Shown here: one piece after another, positions 11,119-22,290 of the stretch
How positions within the stretch are numbered: position 1 is the stretch's first letter
Layout of the letters: every line of letters starts with the position of its first letter
Assembly: GCA_034440615.1 (NCBI GenBank)
Contig: JAOTOM010003682.1
Span: 1-64,000, forward strand
DNA from: Ashinkailepas kermadecensis
Taxonomy: Eukaryota; Arthropoda; Thecostraca; Neolepadidae
Direction of reading: 5' to 3'
Length of the DNA: 64,000 nt
Made by a program: the position numbers and the translations under genes
Notes under the pieces: model-generated
What the model saw: the letters and a program-made list of their open reading frames with translations, nothing else
What the model was told of the DNA's origin: nothing
Databases searched by the model: none

Positions 11119-11224
11119 GCCGCTCCGCTTCCACGTGCCTGCTTTCGGCGCCTGGTTTCTGCACCTGTTGACAGGCAATCCACGCTTCTTGGCCGCCAGC
11201 ATGATTCATCTGATGAACAAACAG
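11119..11224 (+). CDS. GK5: GK5-like glycerol kinase, internal exon
   Basis: Putative exon coding for the FGGY kinase segment just before the large exon at 12252. The translation contains WFLHLLTGNPRFLAAS then MIHLMNKQ, which I align by memory with the vertebrate GK5 stretch containing VLHFFTR and RLFTASL. The 3' splice site is TTTCAG ending at 11118 and the donor is CAG|GTGAGC at 11224/11225, giving a phase-0 junction to VTIRLLW in the next exon. The left boundary is less certain because the frame stays open to 11024. GC-rich with strong GC in third positions, unlike the AT-rich surroundings. Upstream exons holding the N-terminal nucleotide-binding lobe were not found. Confidence 0.6.
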
Positions 11225-12251
11225 GTGAGCTCCAGCAGCGGCCAGGCCAGTCCACCCAGTTCGAGCAACCGCCTGGTGTGTGCAGGCAACATGCTGAGCT
11301 ACAACTCAACGCCGAGTCACCACTGACACTGTTACCTGTCAGTACTGACGCGCTTGACTGAGACTGAAATGACGGAGGTACACAAGTTGTGGCTGCGGCG
11401 CTCTCCACATGGCTGATGATGACCGATATATACAAGTGAGGGCTGTTTCGCTCCCAACATGACTGAGGCTGACCGAGGTACACAAGTGGCGACTCCGGCG
11501 CTCCCCACATGACTGAGGCTGACCGAGGTACACAAGTGGCGACTCCGGCGCTCCCACATGACTGAGGCTGACCGAGGTACACAAGTGGCGACTCCGGCGC
11601 TCCCACATGACTGGACTGACTGAGGTACACAAGTGGCTGGTCCGGCGCTCCCACATGACCGGACTGACTAAGGTACACAAGTGGCTGGTCCGGCGCTCCC
11701 AACATGACTGAGGCTGACCGGGGTACACAAGTGGCGACTCCGGCGCTCCCACATGACTGGACTGACTGAGGTACACAAGTGGCTGGTCCGGCGCTCCCAC
11801 ATGACTGGACTGGCTGAGGTACACAAGTGGCTGGTCCGGCGCTCCCACATGACTGGACTGGCTGAGGTACACAAGTGGCGACTCCGGCGCTCCCACATGA
11901 CCGGACTGACTAAGGTACACAAGTGGCTGGTCCGGCGCTCCCAACATGACTGAGGCTGACCGGGGTACACAAGTGGCGACTCCGGCGCTCCCAACATGAC
12001 TGAGGCTGACCGGGGTACACAAGTGGCGACTCCGGCGCTCCCACATGACTGAGGCTGACCGAGGTACACAAGTGGCGACTCCGGCGCTCCCCACATGACT
12101 GAGGCTGACCGAGGTACACAAGTGGCGACTCCGGCGCTCCCACATGACTGGACTGACTGAGGTACACAAGTGGCTGGTCCGGCGCTGCAAGTGACGAAGA
12201 GGCGAGTATGGTGGTGCATGCTAACCGACGGCGAGTCTGACCTGTCTGCAG
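11225..12251 (+). repeat. GK5-like intron filled by a 48-50-bp minisatellite
   Basis: From about 11366 to 12187 this intron consists of ~17 tandem units. Two unit types alternate irregularly: one with GAGGCTGACCG...GTGGCGACTCCGG, the other with TGGACTGACTG...GTGGCTGGTCCGG. All share GGTACACAAGTGG and GGCGCTCCCACATGAC. The first two units (11370-11455) are the most diverged, as is usual at array edges. Large minus-strand open frames here (e.g. 11339-12190) read the repeat and have no independent support. Confidence 0.9.
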
Positions 12252-13454
12252 GTGACAATAAGGCTGCTCTGGTGCATGCAGAACGTGCTGGCTCTGAAGG
12301 CGAACATCGCGCGCGGCCAGGTGCTGTTCGGCACCATTGACAAGTTCCTGCTGTACAGGCTGACCGGCGGCCGGCTGCACGTGAGCGACGTCAACAACGC
12401 CACCGCCACCGGCTTCTTCGACCCGTACCTGATGTGCTGGTCGGGCTACACCCGCGCGCTGTTCGGTGTGCCGCCGGTCAGCTTGCTGCCGCGCGTGGTG
12501 TCCAATGCGTACTTGTTCGGCGCGACGGCGCCGTCGCTGCTGGACGCGGCCGTGCCGATCAGCTGCATGATCGGCGACCTTGCGCGTCGCTGTACGGCTC
12601 CGGCTGTGCAAGGCGGCGTCATCGCCGTCACGCTCGGCTCCGGCTCCTTCCTGAACATGAACACCGGGGACTGGCCGCACGCGTCCCTGCACGGCGTCTG
12701 CCCGTGTGTGGGCTGGCAGCGCGGCGACCAGCTGGTGTTCATGGCCGAGGGCTCGACCGGCGACACGGCCTCCAGCGTGCTGTGGGGCTGCCAGGTGGGT
12801 CTGTACGCCAGCGTCGAGGAGACCGCCGCGCTGGCCGCCCCCGTGCCGAACTCGGCCGGCTTCCGGTTCATGCCGGCCTTCTCCGGCCTGGCGGCGTCCG
12901 TCAACAACTTCAAGGCATTGGTCGGCTTCATCGGTGTGACGACAGCCACCACGCGCGCGCACATGACTCTGGCGCTGCTGCAGGCCATCGTGTCCGGGCT
13001 GCGCCAGCTGCAGACCAGTCTACAGGCGGAGGTGGCCTGCGTCGCCACCAACGACGTGGCGTGTCAGATGGCTGTCGACGTGCTAGGCGTGCGGCTGGAG
13101 CGTGTCCAGGACATCGAGACGTCGGCGTGGGGCTCCGCTGCGCTGGCCGGCATCGCCGCCGGCGTGTGGCAGGACGACCAGGAGGTGGCCGCGCTGCGCA
13201 CCGTCGAGCGTGTGTTCGAACCGGATCTGGAGCGGGGCGCACACCTTCGCCGAGAGATGGAAGACTGGGAGAAGGTGGTGAGTCGATTCAGCAAGTGGTA
13301 CACGAAAGATGTCCAGTGGCGAATGACTGTCGAGGTTTGGGCTGACGCTAAAGCCGACCACAGGTGTCCCGACAGTCGGGCGCAGCTGGCATGCCGTGCC
13401 TATTGGCAGCCTCTGCACGAGAGCCATCCGGCCACGCCAGCCGTCTGGGAGTGA
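12252..13454 (+). CDS. GK5: GK5-like FGGY carbohydrate kinase, large 3' exon
   Basis: Long GC-rich open frame entered from an acceptor CTGCAG at 12246-12251 (first codon GTG ACA ATA) and ending in TGA. It covers the C-terminal part of the N-lobe and the whole C-lobe of a glycerol kinase 5-like FGGY enzyme: FGTIDKFLLYRLTGG (residues ~26-40), DVNNATATGFFDPYLMCW (~46-63), TLGSGSF (127-133), AEGSTGDTASSV (~165-176), FMPAFSGLAA (~206-215), GSAALAGIAAGVW (294-306) and WEKVVSRFSKWYTKD (~339-353), which matches the usual GK5 C-terminus. About 47 further residues before the stop have no counterpart I know; GTG|GTGAGTC near 13277 offers an alternative donor. Family members phosphorylate glycerol or a related polyol using ATP. 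Here key motifs are altered: GDQQ is GDLA (108-111), and the phosphate-binding DGG of the later motif is replaced within VATNDVACQM (264-273), so activity is doubtful. Confidence 0.75.
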   Translation: MTIRLLWCMQNVLALKANIARGQVLFGTIDKFLLYRLTGGRLHVSDVNNATATGFFDPYLMCWSGYTRALFGVPPVSLLPRVVSNAYLFGATAPSLLDAAVPISCMIGDLARRCTAPAVQGGVIAVTLGSGSFLNMNTGDWPHASLHGVCPCVGWQRGDQLVFMAEGSTGDTASSVLWGCQVGLYASVEETAALAAPVPNSAGFRFMPAFSGLAASVNNFKALVGFIGVTTATTRAHMTLALLQAIVSGLRQLQTSLQAEVACVATNDVACQMAVDVLGVRLERVQDIETSAWGSAALAGIAAGVWQDDQEVAALRTVERVFEPDLERGAHLRREMEDWEKVVSRFSKWYTKDVQWRMTVEVWADAKADHRCPDSRAQLACRAYWQPLHESHPATPAVWE

Positions 13455-14359
13455 AAGAGTGAGAGCCACCAGCCTGGGCAGGGCCCGACTCTGGCATGAT
13501 CATGCCCGGATCATGAGACGGTCGCATTCGATCATGACTGCTGGGCGGTTCAGGCACAGTGGCGGGCTTCACTGAGCAGGCTGGCGTAGCGGGTCGCATG
13601 AGAGAAGGCGTGCTCAGCTGACTGACGCCGAGTCGAAGATCCCAGCGGCGGCAGCTCGCTGGCAAGCCAGCTTCGGTATCTACTCCCTGAACTGGCTGCT
13701 TCAAGGGCCGCTCGACCTTGGCTGTGTTGATCAAGCTTGCCGGCGTCCAAGCCAGTAGCTTGCAACGCTCTGCATCTGCCGGTTCAGCTCAGACACTTGG
13801 ACAGGTCGTCGCTCACCGCCGTTTACGAACCCAGCAGTGCCCTCTTGCCAGGAGCTCCCGTCTCAGCAGCTGGAGCATGCCAGCAGCTCGCCGTCTCGGT
13901 AGCGCCACGCTCGCCTCAGCAGCTGCGTCCCCGGGATGTCAGCGACGTCTAACGGTCCTTCGTACCGCGATTTTTGCAATGCTCCTAGAGCACACCTGTT
14001 GTTGACCTGTCGGTGATGCGAGCGCGCTGTTTTTTTGCAGCGAGTTGGCAGTGGTTTCTAGCGTCGTGTAACAGTCGATATTGTGCAATGAAGTGGACGT
14101 TGTGCAGCTGGAATAGCGATGCGCCATATTTTACGCGATGGAATGCTTCGCATATGGGTTCGCTGGGAAAATTCGACAAATTCAGTTTGATGATTAGTTA
14201 TCTTCTTCCCACTTATTCTCGTGGTTGAGATCCGGATACTCGCTGATCTTTGATGCACTTCGTCTCTTTGATTAAATATGCCCACAGATTGGCTACGGAA
14301 CCGAGGCCCTGGTTCGATATTCTCTTTTCGATCCGTTCCATTTTTCTTCGTCTACGGAT
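13455..14359. other. Downstream of GK5-like gene; no further gene supported
   Basis: Would include the 3' UTR. GC-rich to about 13960, then mixed. Short overlapping open frames on both strands show no domain. No clear AATAAA was found close to the stop. Confidence 0.4.
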
Positions 14360-15470
14360 GTGTTTTTGGGCTCCAACATTTTTTTTTAGAGGCCCGGCAC
14401 ATTGTTTAGACCCCCGGCTTTTGCTGGGGTGTTGTACTTTTTATGCACCGATTAATTTTGTTAGGTACCGGTGCGTTTTTGAACATTCCGATCTGTTTAT
14501 TTAGTGCACGGCCTTTTTGCTCTTTTTGTCCATGCTGCTTTTCGCGAGCCCCAGCCTGTCTTTTGAAGTCCTGATGCAGTCTTATGGCCCCGGTGTGGTT
14601 TTTAGAGCTCCCAGTGTGTTCATTTTGGCATGCAACGCATGTTTGAAGGCCCTGCCACTTTTTCCGAGACTCGGTGCGCTTTGGAGGACCCGGCGCCTTT
14701 TCGGCCTCCCGTTGTGCTCTTAGGGTCCTGCAGTGTTTATTTGGGGCTCCTCACGAACATTTGTGGGACCCCAGCACGACTTTGGGGGTCCCGGCGCGAC
14801 TTTTCGAGCCCAGGCGCACGGTTCTGGGGACCCGACGCCAGTGTTCTGCGCTCGACGCGATTTTTTGGGACCTCTTCTGATTTTGTCATGTCCGAATCTC
14901 GGTCATATTTTTTGGGGGACCCCGGCCCCACATTTGTTGTGTCCCTCCGCGATTTTCGAGCCCCAGTACGTTTTTACGGGTCGTACGCGATTGTTGAAGG
15001 CATCTTGTGCTATGTTTAGGGCTCCGGAGCGATTTTCCTGGCTCAGACATTGCTTAATCATTCCTTATTTCGGAGGGCTCCGGCTCCGACTTTTTGCGTT
15101 TTGAGCGCTATTTCGGAGGCGCCGACCCCACCTCTTGAGACCCCAGCGTAATTGTCAGGGCCCCTGTGCGATTTTTTGTGGGCCCCGGTCCCATGTTTTG
15201 GAACCCACAGCGTCATTCTTAGAGGTCTCAGCGATTTCTTTTCGGCACCTAATGTGATTTTCAGGCGCTTCAATGCGTTTTTTGGTCCCCGGCGACATTG
15301 GCAGGGCCCCTGCACGATGCTTTGGGGTCCTCAATGTGATTATTTAAACTTATTTCCATGGGCCCCGATGCGAATTTTGGGCCACAGCGGATTCTTAGAG
15401 GGTCCAGCGCAATTTTTCCCGAACCACGGTGCGGTTCTTTGGGGCCCCATAACCTCTCAGGGGGGGGGCA
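14360..15470 (-). repeat. Degenerate ~21-bp minisatellite, array 2 (inverted relative to array 1)
   Basis: The same 20-22-bp pattern as 7175-8165 but with T-tracts followed by G/C blocks, i.e. the reverse complement, for example 14760-14830 and 15150-15300. Unit divergence is as high as in array 1, implying two old arrays. The GK5-like exons and a LINE fragment lie between the two. Confidence 0.7.
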
Positions 15471-18089
15471 ACTACCCTTGTTGCCCGGGGGAATGGGGGG
15501 TAGTTTCGCCTGGGGAAGGAAAACCGAAGAGCATTCCACCACGTTACGCACATGGTCTTTTTGCAAAGGTATCTAGCTTCATCTGTCTTTTAATTTTAGC
15601 AAGATCGAAGAAAAAAACACAAATTAATATCTAGTTCTCGTCACTCATGTCATGCGGCCTGGCTCGCCTTGCCCCTCTCCTCTTGTGGTGTGCGTAGAAG
15701 TCTAGAAAGTTATGTTTTATGATACTACCGTTAATGGATCCAATTGCTGGCTTTGTACCATGCATTTCTTTCACATAAATATTTCACATTTGAACCTTCC
15801 TCGTCGATTTGACCCATGTAGAAGTGCTGTCAACTTGCTACCATTTTATCTTCTTGGTAAGAATGCACCGCTCTAAGGAAAAAAATGACTTCCGCTACCG
15901 GAACTGTACGAAGGTTTTTTTGTCGTTGCTTTCTCCATTGGAGCTTCACTAGGTGGGATTTTTCGCCCCACTAGGTGGGATTTCACGGTACTAGGTGGGA
16001 CGCATCCCACCTAGTTGGCATATTACAGGAGGCCCTGCTTCTGAGTCGTTCCTGTAGGTTCTGGCTCGTTTTTGCATGCTCGCTCTCCATCAGAGTGCGC
16101 AGTCGTCCACTGTGGGGACGGGGAGGTGGGTTCTGCTTGCGCCTGAGCAGTGCGCAGTCTTCCACCTTCTGGACGGGAAGGTGGGTTCAAAGACAAAAAA
16201 GTTTTCAAAGGAGCAACAAAGTTTTACGCATCGTTGCATGCATCGTGTGTGGAACAAAACTACTTATTCCAGATGTGAAATGTGGTGAACTGGAAGTTCA
16301 CAAATGTGTCAGCACTACGTATGATAGTCGCACAACAATAGCGTAAGCAGTATACGTTGAATCTAATCAGTTGGTAATAAGAAGGCCTGTTTTTAAACGT
16401 TATTTTACGCTAGCAAAATACAGATATTCGTAGCCAGCACACGTCGCCTGCCAAATGGTCATCCGACCATCATTTTTCTTTCGGAAGAATCTGAAGAAAT
16501 TGTTTCAGTTTGATGCGTTGAGTTCTCTGTCGGCGTGGATTTGTGTGGTGCATTGAAGTTTTCCAGTCGCTGGTTACTTGTGATTACATGTTGAATTGAT
16601 GTATTCATTAGTTCAGTTAGTTTTTCTTCAGGAATTGCTCGGTCATGTCACTGTGGCAGGTGAAAAACCAACCATGAGCAGCGCAGGTTCACTGTTTGGG
16701 TGTGCTCATTTTGATTATGGTTTTGTCTAAGTTGTTCGAGTAGAAAAGGTCGGAACATTGTCAGAGTTTGATGACTGAGTCAGTGTGCACTGACCTTGTG
16801 ATCGCAGATATGTATGATGTATGTTGCATGAAATATATAAATATTCCAGATGACTTGTTTTTTTATAAACAAAATGTGATGCTTTCGTGATACCCTGCAA
16901 CGGTATCAGAGACTACACGGGAATTTCCAGGCTGAAGCGTGTGGTGCTCTCGTAACACCTTCCAATAGCATCCGAAACCATACACAATACTTCATTCAAA
17001 ATATGTGGTGCTCTTGTGAGAGCTCACAATGGTGTCCGAAACTCAGTAAGGTTCTCGGATATTCTTGAAGGGTGTCAGTCAAGGTTCTTGGAGAAGCCAC
17101 AAAACCATCTCGGAAACCGAGGAATATTACCGGACGAGAACATCTATCTTGAGAACCTTGGGTTCTCATTTGAGAACTTGTGGTGCTCGGACGAAGCCTT
17201 CCAGTGATCTTCGAGACTGCCCGTAGTTCTCAAATGCTTGTGAGGGTGCCCATTGCCTTCATGTAATTTTCCTCCCCCCCAATAATTTTCAGATATGAAC
17301 AACCGGGACTGTCAGCTCCCGGTTGTATGGTATTATAAGTGACGAACACTTCCAATCGTTTAGTCTGCTATGCTTGATTTGAATTCGTTTTTGATCTCTG
17401 TATAGCTTGGAGTGTCACGACATCTAATTTATTTAAACGTTGCTGTGTGTGTTCTTTGCGTCGTTGGGTAAAAGGACGGGAGTACACCTTGTCGCCTGTT
17501 CAATGTTCATGGGTAACAAACTGTGCAAATATGTTTCGGAAGTCCCACCCAGGGCTCAAAAATATCACCGTCCTGGCGATAGCGTCGGCGACCAGGTGCA
17601 GACTCACCAGGCCGCAGTGGCGACCAAAACCAAAATTTTGCTTTGCTATGTCCGTCAACATTTGAACAATAAATGATAGAATTACTTTCATTTAGCAGCA
17701 ATGATCTTTTTCCAAATCAAAAGTGTACTATGCGCGTACGGCTAATGATACCAAATATCCCGTCCCTCTGACATACCATATTTATACTAGATGCTCCCGT
17801 CGGCACAGGACGGCGCTTTTCTGACAACCACAATGCTAAACCAATGGCATACCGTGGTCGCCAAAAGTGCCGACGGAATGCGGACCGGCCGACCAATGTG
17901 GTCGTCGCCTAGAAATCTAGTTGTAAATGAGGAATTGGAAATCGGGCAACTCTTGGTGGCTTGTTCTGTCGTTCGTTCGAAAATTGGTTGTTTACGGTAT
18001 TTGTACCTAATCGTGATGGTGAATTAATGTCTTGTTTTCGTGAATTGATTGCTTGACTGCCTTGATTCATATTGACATTGCCGAGGTAG
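15471..18089. other. Intergenic with small local duplications
   Basis: The 11-mer ACTAGGTGGGA occurs three times at 15950-16000 with an inverted copy at about 16005-16015. A ~60-bp unit ending GGTGGGTTC is duplicated at 16091-16190. Between 16870 and 17215 a ~42-bp motif (GTGGTGCTC...CCGAAAC) recurs four times at irregular spacing. ORFs at 17440-17676 and 17791-18027 have no recognisable domain. An AATAAA lies at about 17669 but no gene end can be argued. Confidence 0.45.
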
Positions 18090-18290
18090 GTACCTAGTTA
18101 GATATTCAGGCGTAGACTCCATCCAACCATTCAAGATACTTACAGGGAACCAGTTTGCTCCTGGAGGTTAGAGGTCAAATTGGATCAGGATAATACAGAA
18201 AGGTATGTTGATGCTCCTACCTACTTAGGTACCCAGGCAAGAACCTACCTAGGTGCCAAGGTACCTTCCTAGGTACAAGGATATGATCTT
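18090..18290. repeat. Cluster of AGGTACCT/CCTAGGTA motifs
   Basis: At least six overlapping occurrences of AGGTA(C)CTA-type palindromic motifs in 200 bp, e.g. 18085-18100 and 18220-18275. The spacing is irregular, so it is not a clean tandem array. Possibly a decayed satellite. Confidence 0.5.
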
Positions 18291-20186
18291 GGGTAGCGGT
18301 GTCCAGAGTGCAAGCATTGGTAAGTTTGTTGTTTTACTTTGGATATGACATTGTAAGACAACAAATATTATAAGAACACATTTAATAATGGGATTAAGAT
18401 GATGTAGCATGTTGCCTACCTAGCCATTTACATATTACCAGCACAAGTGCATGCATACTTTCCAGTTGGTAACGATGATAATATCAACATCTTGATATTT
18501 AGTTGGGGCAGTACCTATATAATGAAGAAGAATGTAATATGTCAAATAAATCCTAATCTAACATAACCTCTGCCACTAGGTGATTTTATACTTTATCCCA
18601 TGTGTTATGTCAGGCCTTTAATTATAGCCTAGTCTTTTCTTTTTTTAAATAAATATATCAGGGTCGAACACTATCTTCAGAAAAAGGAAAAATCAAACAT
18701 TTTCTGCAAAAAACAAGAAAGCAAAACATAATTTCATTCCATTTTGAGCAGGAATGAATGGTTCCATTGTCTTAATCATGTTCAGAAACATGATCTCACA
18801 ATATTGGCTATAATTGCACTTTAAGGTATGCATGAGGCAAGTTTTGCACACATTTTATCTTCATGAAGCAAGCAATAGGGTAAGGACTGGTTAGGTTAAG
18901 CTTTTCTTGTAAGCTAAAAACACCCATTTTTAAACCTTTTTCAACAAACAAAAAATATTTCTTCAAAAACAGATCGGCTAGGGTAGGCTATGTTAGTTTT
19001 TTAAATTTGAAAATGTGTGAGAAAAATTGTGAAATTTTATTTTTGCAAGAAATGCATTTTCTTACATGGAAGGTTAGGCTAGGCTAGGCTAGGTTATGCT
19101 AGGTTATGTTATGTTGCACCTTTTCTTTCTTTTGCACATTATTTGTATGCTATATTACCCAACTCCAAGCCCATTTGTTGGTATTATTTTTCCTACTAAC
19201 TGAAAGGTATGCATATGCACAGGAAATGAGTGGTCATGTCATGTTGACCACATTCACATAGAGATTGCATTGGAAAAAGAAATACCAAGAATTCAAAAAT
19301 TACCTGAAGGTGCAGATTTACCTAATATTGTCCTGAAGTGTCATGTCATTCTGAAAGTTAAAAACAAAAACATCTAGTGTACATTTTTGGGTATTGTGAT
19401 TATAGGTATTCACAGGACAAGTTTTACACACATTTTACTGCCATGAAGCCAAGAGTGTTGTTAGGTTTGGTTACATGAGGTTAGTTTAGCTGTTTTTATG
19501 GAAAACAATTTTCCTTTATTGAACAACAAAAAAATGTTGATTTTTCTTCAAAAGCAGGTTAGGCTAGGTTAGGTTAGGTTTTTCGTTTGATGAATCTTGA
19601 GAAATAAATATGAAAGCTTTCTACTTTTTAATATTTCTTTTTTCATGGTAGGATGGCTAGGTTATGTTATTTCTTTTGCTTTTGAGCATTATTTGTATGC
19701 TATATTACCCAATTGAAGGCCACCTTTTTAGTGTTCTTCTACCTGCCAACTTAAAAGTAAGCATTTGCAGAGGAAATGAGGAAATGAGGGACAAAATTAA
19801 CTTGTTCTTTTTGTATTTCATTAAATTAGAAATCCTAACATAAGATATCCTATGATAACACCTTTGCTTTACAGAGGAAAAGCATGTGATTACTGATTAG
19901 CATGTCTTGTATACAGTCTAAACTAAAAATGACTGCAGCTCCTAAGATGGCAAGTGGAGAAGGTTTAGATAAAGATACCTATATAGAAGAACATTGGAAT
20001 GTAGAGCTGGTGCTGATTTGGTCTGCTTACTTTGGTTTCAGTGCCATCCACCTTGCCATGCCAGAATTTGCTGTCAGTATCAATTATTTTTAAAAGAAAA
20101 AACAGCAACTCTAACATGCACAGATATTACAGCACAATGATGGTACTTTTCTTTGTATAGGTATCATGCAGATACTTTGAATAAGA
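18291..20186. repeat. AT-rich dispersed repeat with TTAGGC-like runs
   Basis: Same family as 5.1-6.6 kb. The GGTTAGGCTAGGCTAGGCTAGG run at about 19070-19095 and AGGTTAGGCTAGGTTAGG at 19555-19580 are telomere-like but short. Three partial copies of the unit around CTGAAAAGTAAGCATTTGCA are present. The 63-codon frame at 19902 is unsupported. Confidence 0.5.
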
Positions 20187-20650
20187 TATATATAGGATAG
20201 ATGGCATTTTTCCACTCTAGCCAGGATATGGGTCTTCAGCATCCAAATCCAGTGTGAATAGAATACATGCATATTATGCTGGATTTCAAATAAAGTAATT
20301 GTACCAGAATGTTGGTGCACTGTACAATCATTCCAGGACATGCACAGATGTGTAGAGTTTGGCTAGAAAAATATTCTTTGTTCAGGCATATTTTTTGCCC
20401 AAGTTACCTATCCAGATATCCTGAACAGTATATATCTAGAATAGATGGTATTTCTCCACTCTGGCCAGGATATGGCTAGGATATGGGACACCAGCATCCC
20501 AATCCAGTGTGAAAAGAATACATGCATGTTTTACTGGACTTCAAACTGAAATCATTGCGCCAGAATTCTGGTGCACTGTATAATCATGGCACAAGTACAG
20601 ATGTATTGAGTTATGCTTGAAAGAAATGCTTGGTTGAAGCATAATTTCTT
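20187..20650. repeat. Tandem duplication of a ~250-bp segment
   Basis: 20187-20386 and about 20440-20650 align over their whole length. Shared landmarks are ATAGATGG(C/T)ATTT, TCCACTCT(A/G)GCCAGGATATGG, ATCC(A/C)AATCCAGTGTGAA and TGGTGCACTGTA. Divergence is moderate (roughly 15-20% by eye). Confidence 0.75.
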
Positions 20651-21199
20651 GCCAAGTATCCCTGGATATGTACCATTATTTCATTTGTCTGGAGCTATGC
20701 TAGATATGTCTAGAGTAATATGTATTCTCAAGTTGCTTCAACATGGGGAACAACTCAAAACCAGTAAAGCTTGGTTAAATACATTTCCCTTCAATAAAGC
20801 TGTCATGAGCTGTAGCATATCTGTACATGTGATGTACATTTGGTGCGGTGTGTCAAAATTGTCATGGAATTCTTCAGTTTCAAAGCAAGGAGGGTTGGAC
20901 ATGGTTGAATTTGCTCTTTAATGTTGCATTTCGAGAGCAAAATGCTTAACATTCAATTCCAAAATTGTAATTTTGTCTTCCTGAACCATGAACTTCTTTC
21001 TGTATTTTCCAGTTAGCTTGGGCATGTCAATCAAACAGGAAGAAGTTTGCAGTCATTTGCAAACATCTTAAATCTTTTGGTGAAAAGGTCTCATATATTA
21101 TAATCCCATATATTCCAGACAATTCCCCATGGAGGATAATTTTGTAAATGACAAAACATCCAGTGCAGGAACATTCTTTCAACCCTGATTGGACAGAGT

Positions 21200-21480
21200 A
21201 CTTGTCAGCAGTCGGCAGGCTGGATTTGTGCTTTGCAATCCTGGATATGGAGAGGAAATGTTTGGGTGTAATTGAATATGGAGAGGTTATTTTTATTCCA
21301 GCTTATGGCATCAGAATCTCGGCTTGTACTTTCCAGTAAATCTTGAGCACATTACAGAGCAGTTCATGGTCAAGAACCATTATTGGCCTACAAGTGAGAC
21401 AAATGCAGACGATTTTTTCAAGAGGATGATGGTCTGGATGCACTAAATCCAGGATTAGGCAATTTTTCCAACCCCGGCAG
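21200..21480 (+). repeat. Dispersed repeat, copy paired with 42900-43180
   Basis: Contains GGATATGGAGAGGA, CTTTCCAGTAAATCTTGAG and ACAGAGCAGTTCAT, each found in the same order at 42900-43180 (GGATGTGGAGAGGA, CTTCCAGTAAAACTCGA, ACAGAGCAGTTCAT). A diverged interspersed element of at least 280 bp with unknown ends. Confidence 0.6.
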
Positions 21481-21967
21481 TCACTGCTCTGGTTGTACAT
21501 GTACCCCACCCTTTCTGATTACTATCGATCGCATATTCTTCTATGCTCAACTGAGTGGGGTGATGCCATGGTGCAATATTTGGCTTGTGGGTGCAGCATG
21601 TTGGCATATCATGGACAGCCAAATATTTTAATTCAAATTAGCATTATTCGCGTTGATCTCAGTTAACACCACTATTGCCTATTATTATATTCCCTGCATG
21701 CATTGCGTTTTGTGTAAACCCATTTCTCATCAAGATATGCTGGATAACGGCCTTTTCGTCGGTCTTAGCTCCGCACTGCAAGAGCCGAACTAAGAGCATG
21801 GATTCGCGCGGCTGCTTCAAGGATAGAGACAAGAATTTGTCGTACAAGATGGACAACATCCGCATAGTCAGTGACCTGCGCGCCATCCAGGCTTCGCTGA
21901 CCGAGAGTGTCGTCGGCACTGTACTGGCGGCTGCGGCTCGCCTGCATATTAGCGGATTGATTCGGGG

Positions 21968-22290
21968 CTGTGAGGCGGCCGCTGCTGCGACTGTGAGGTG
22001 GCCATGGTTCGGGCTGTGAGGCGGCCGCTGCTGCGACTGTGAGGTGGCCATGGTTCGGGCTGTGAGGCGGCCGCTGCTGCGACTGTGAGGTGGCCATGGT
22101 TCGGGCTGTGAGGCGGCCACTGCTTCGACTGTGAGGTGGCCATGGTTCGGGCTGTGAGGCGGCCACTGCTGCGACTGTGAGGTGGCCATGGTTCGGGCTG
22201 TGAGGCGGCCGCTGCCGCACCCGTGAGGCGGTCACTGTGATGGCTGTGAGGTTGCCGATGCCGCGGCTGTGAGGCCGCCACTGCCGCGGC
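21968..22290. repeat. 46-bp minisatellite, ~6.5 copies
   Basis: The unit starts CTGTGAGGCGGCC at 21968, 22014, 22060, 22106, 22152 and 22198 (period exactly 46), then decays. Because 46 is not a multiple of three, all frames read through; the Pro/His/Ser-rich minus-strand frames (21659-22305) are artefacts. Confidence 0.95.

Noticed and set aside
11339..12962. Large minus-strand frames across the GK5 intron and exon
   Set aside because: They read the minisatellite and the antisense of the GC-rich GK5 exon; no domain, and the plus strand has a better explanation.
20613..20921. 102-codon plus-strand ORF
   Set aside because: It overlaps a duplicated non-coding segment and has no domain or splice context.
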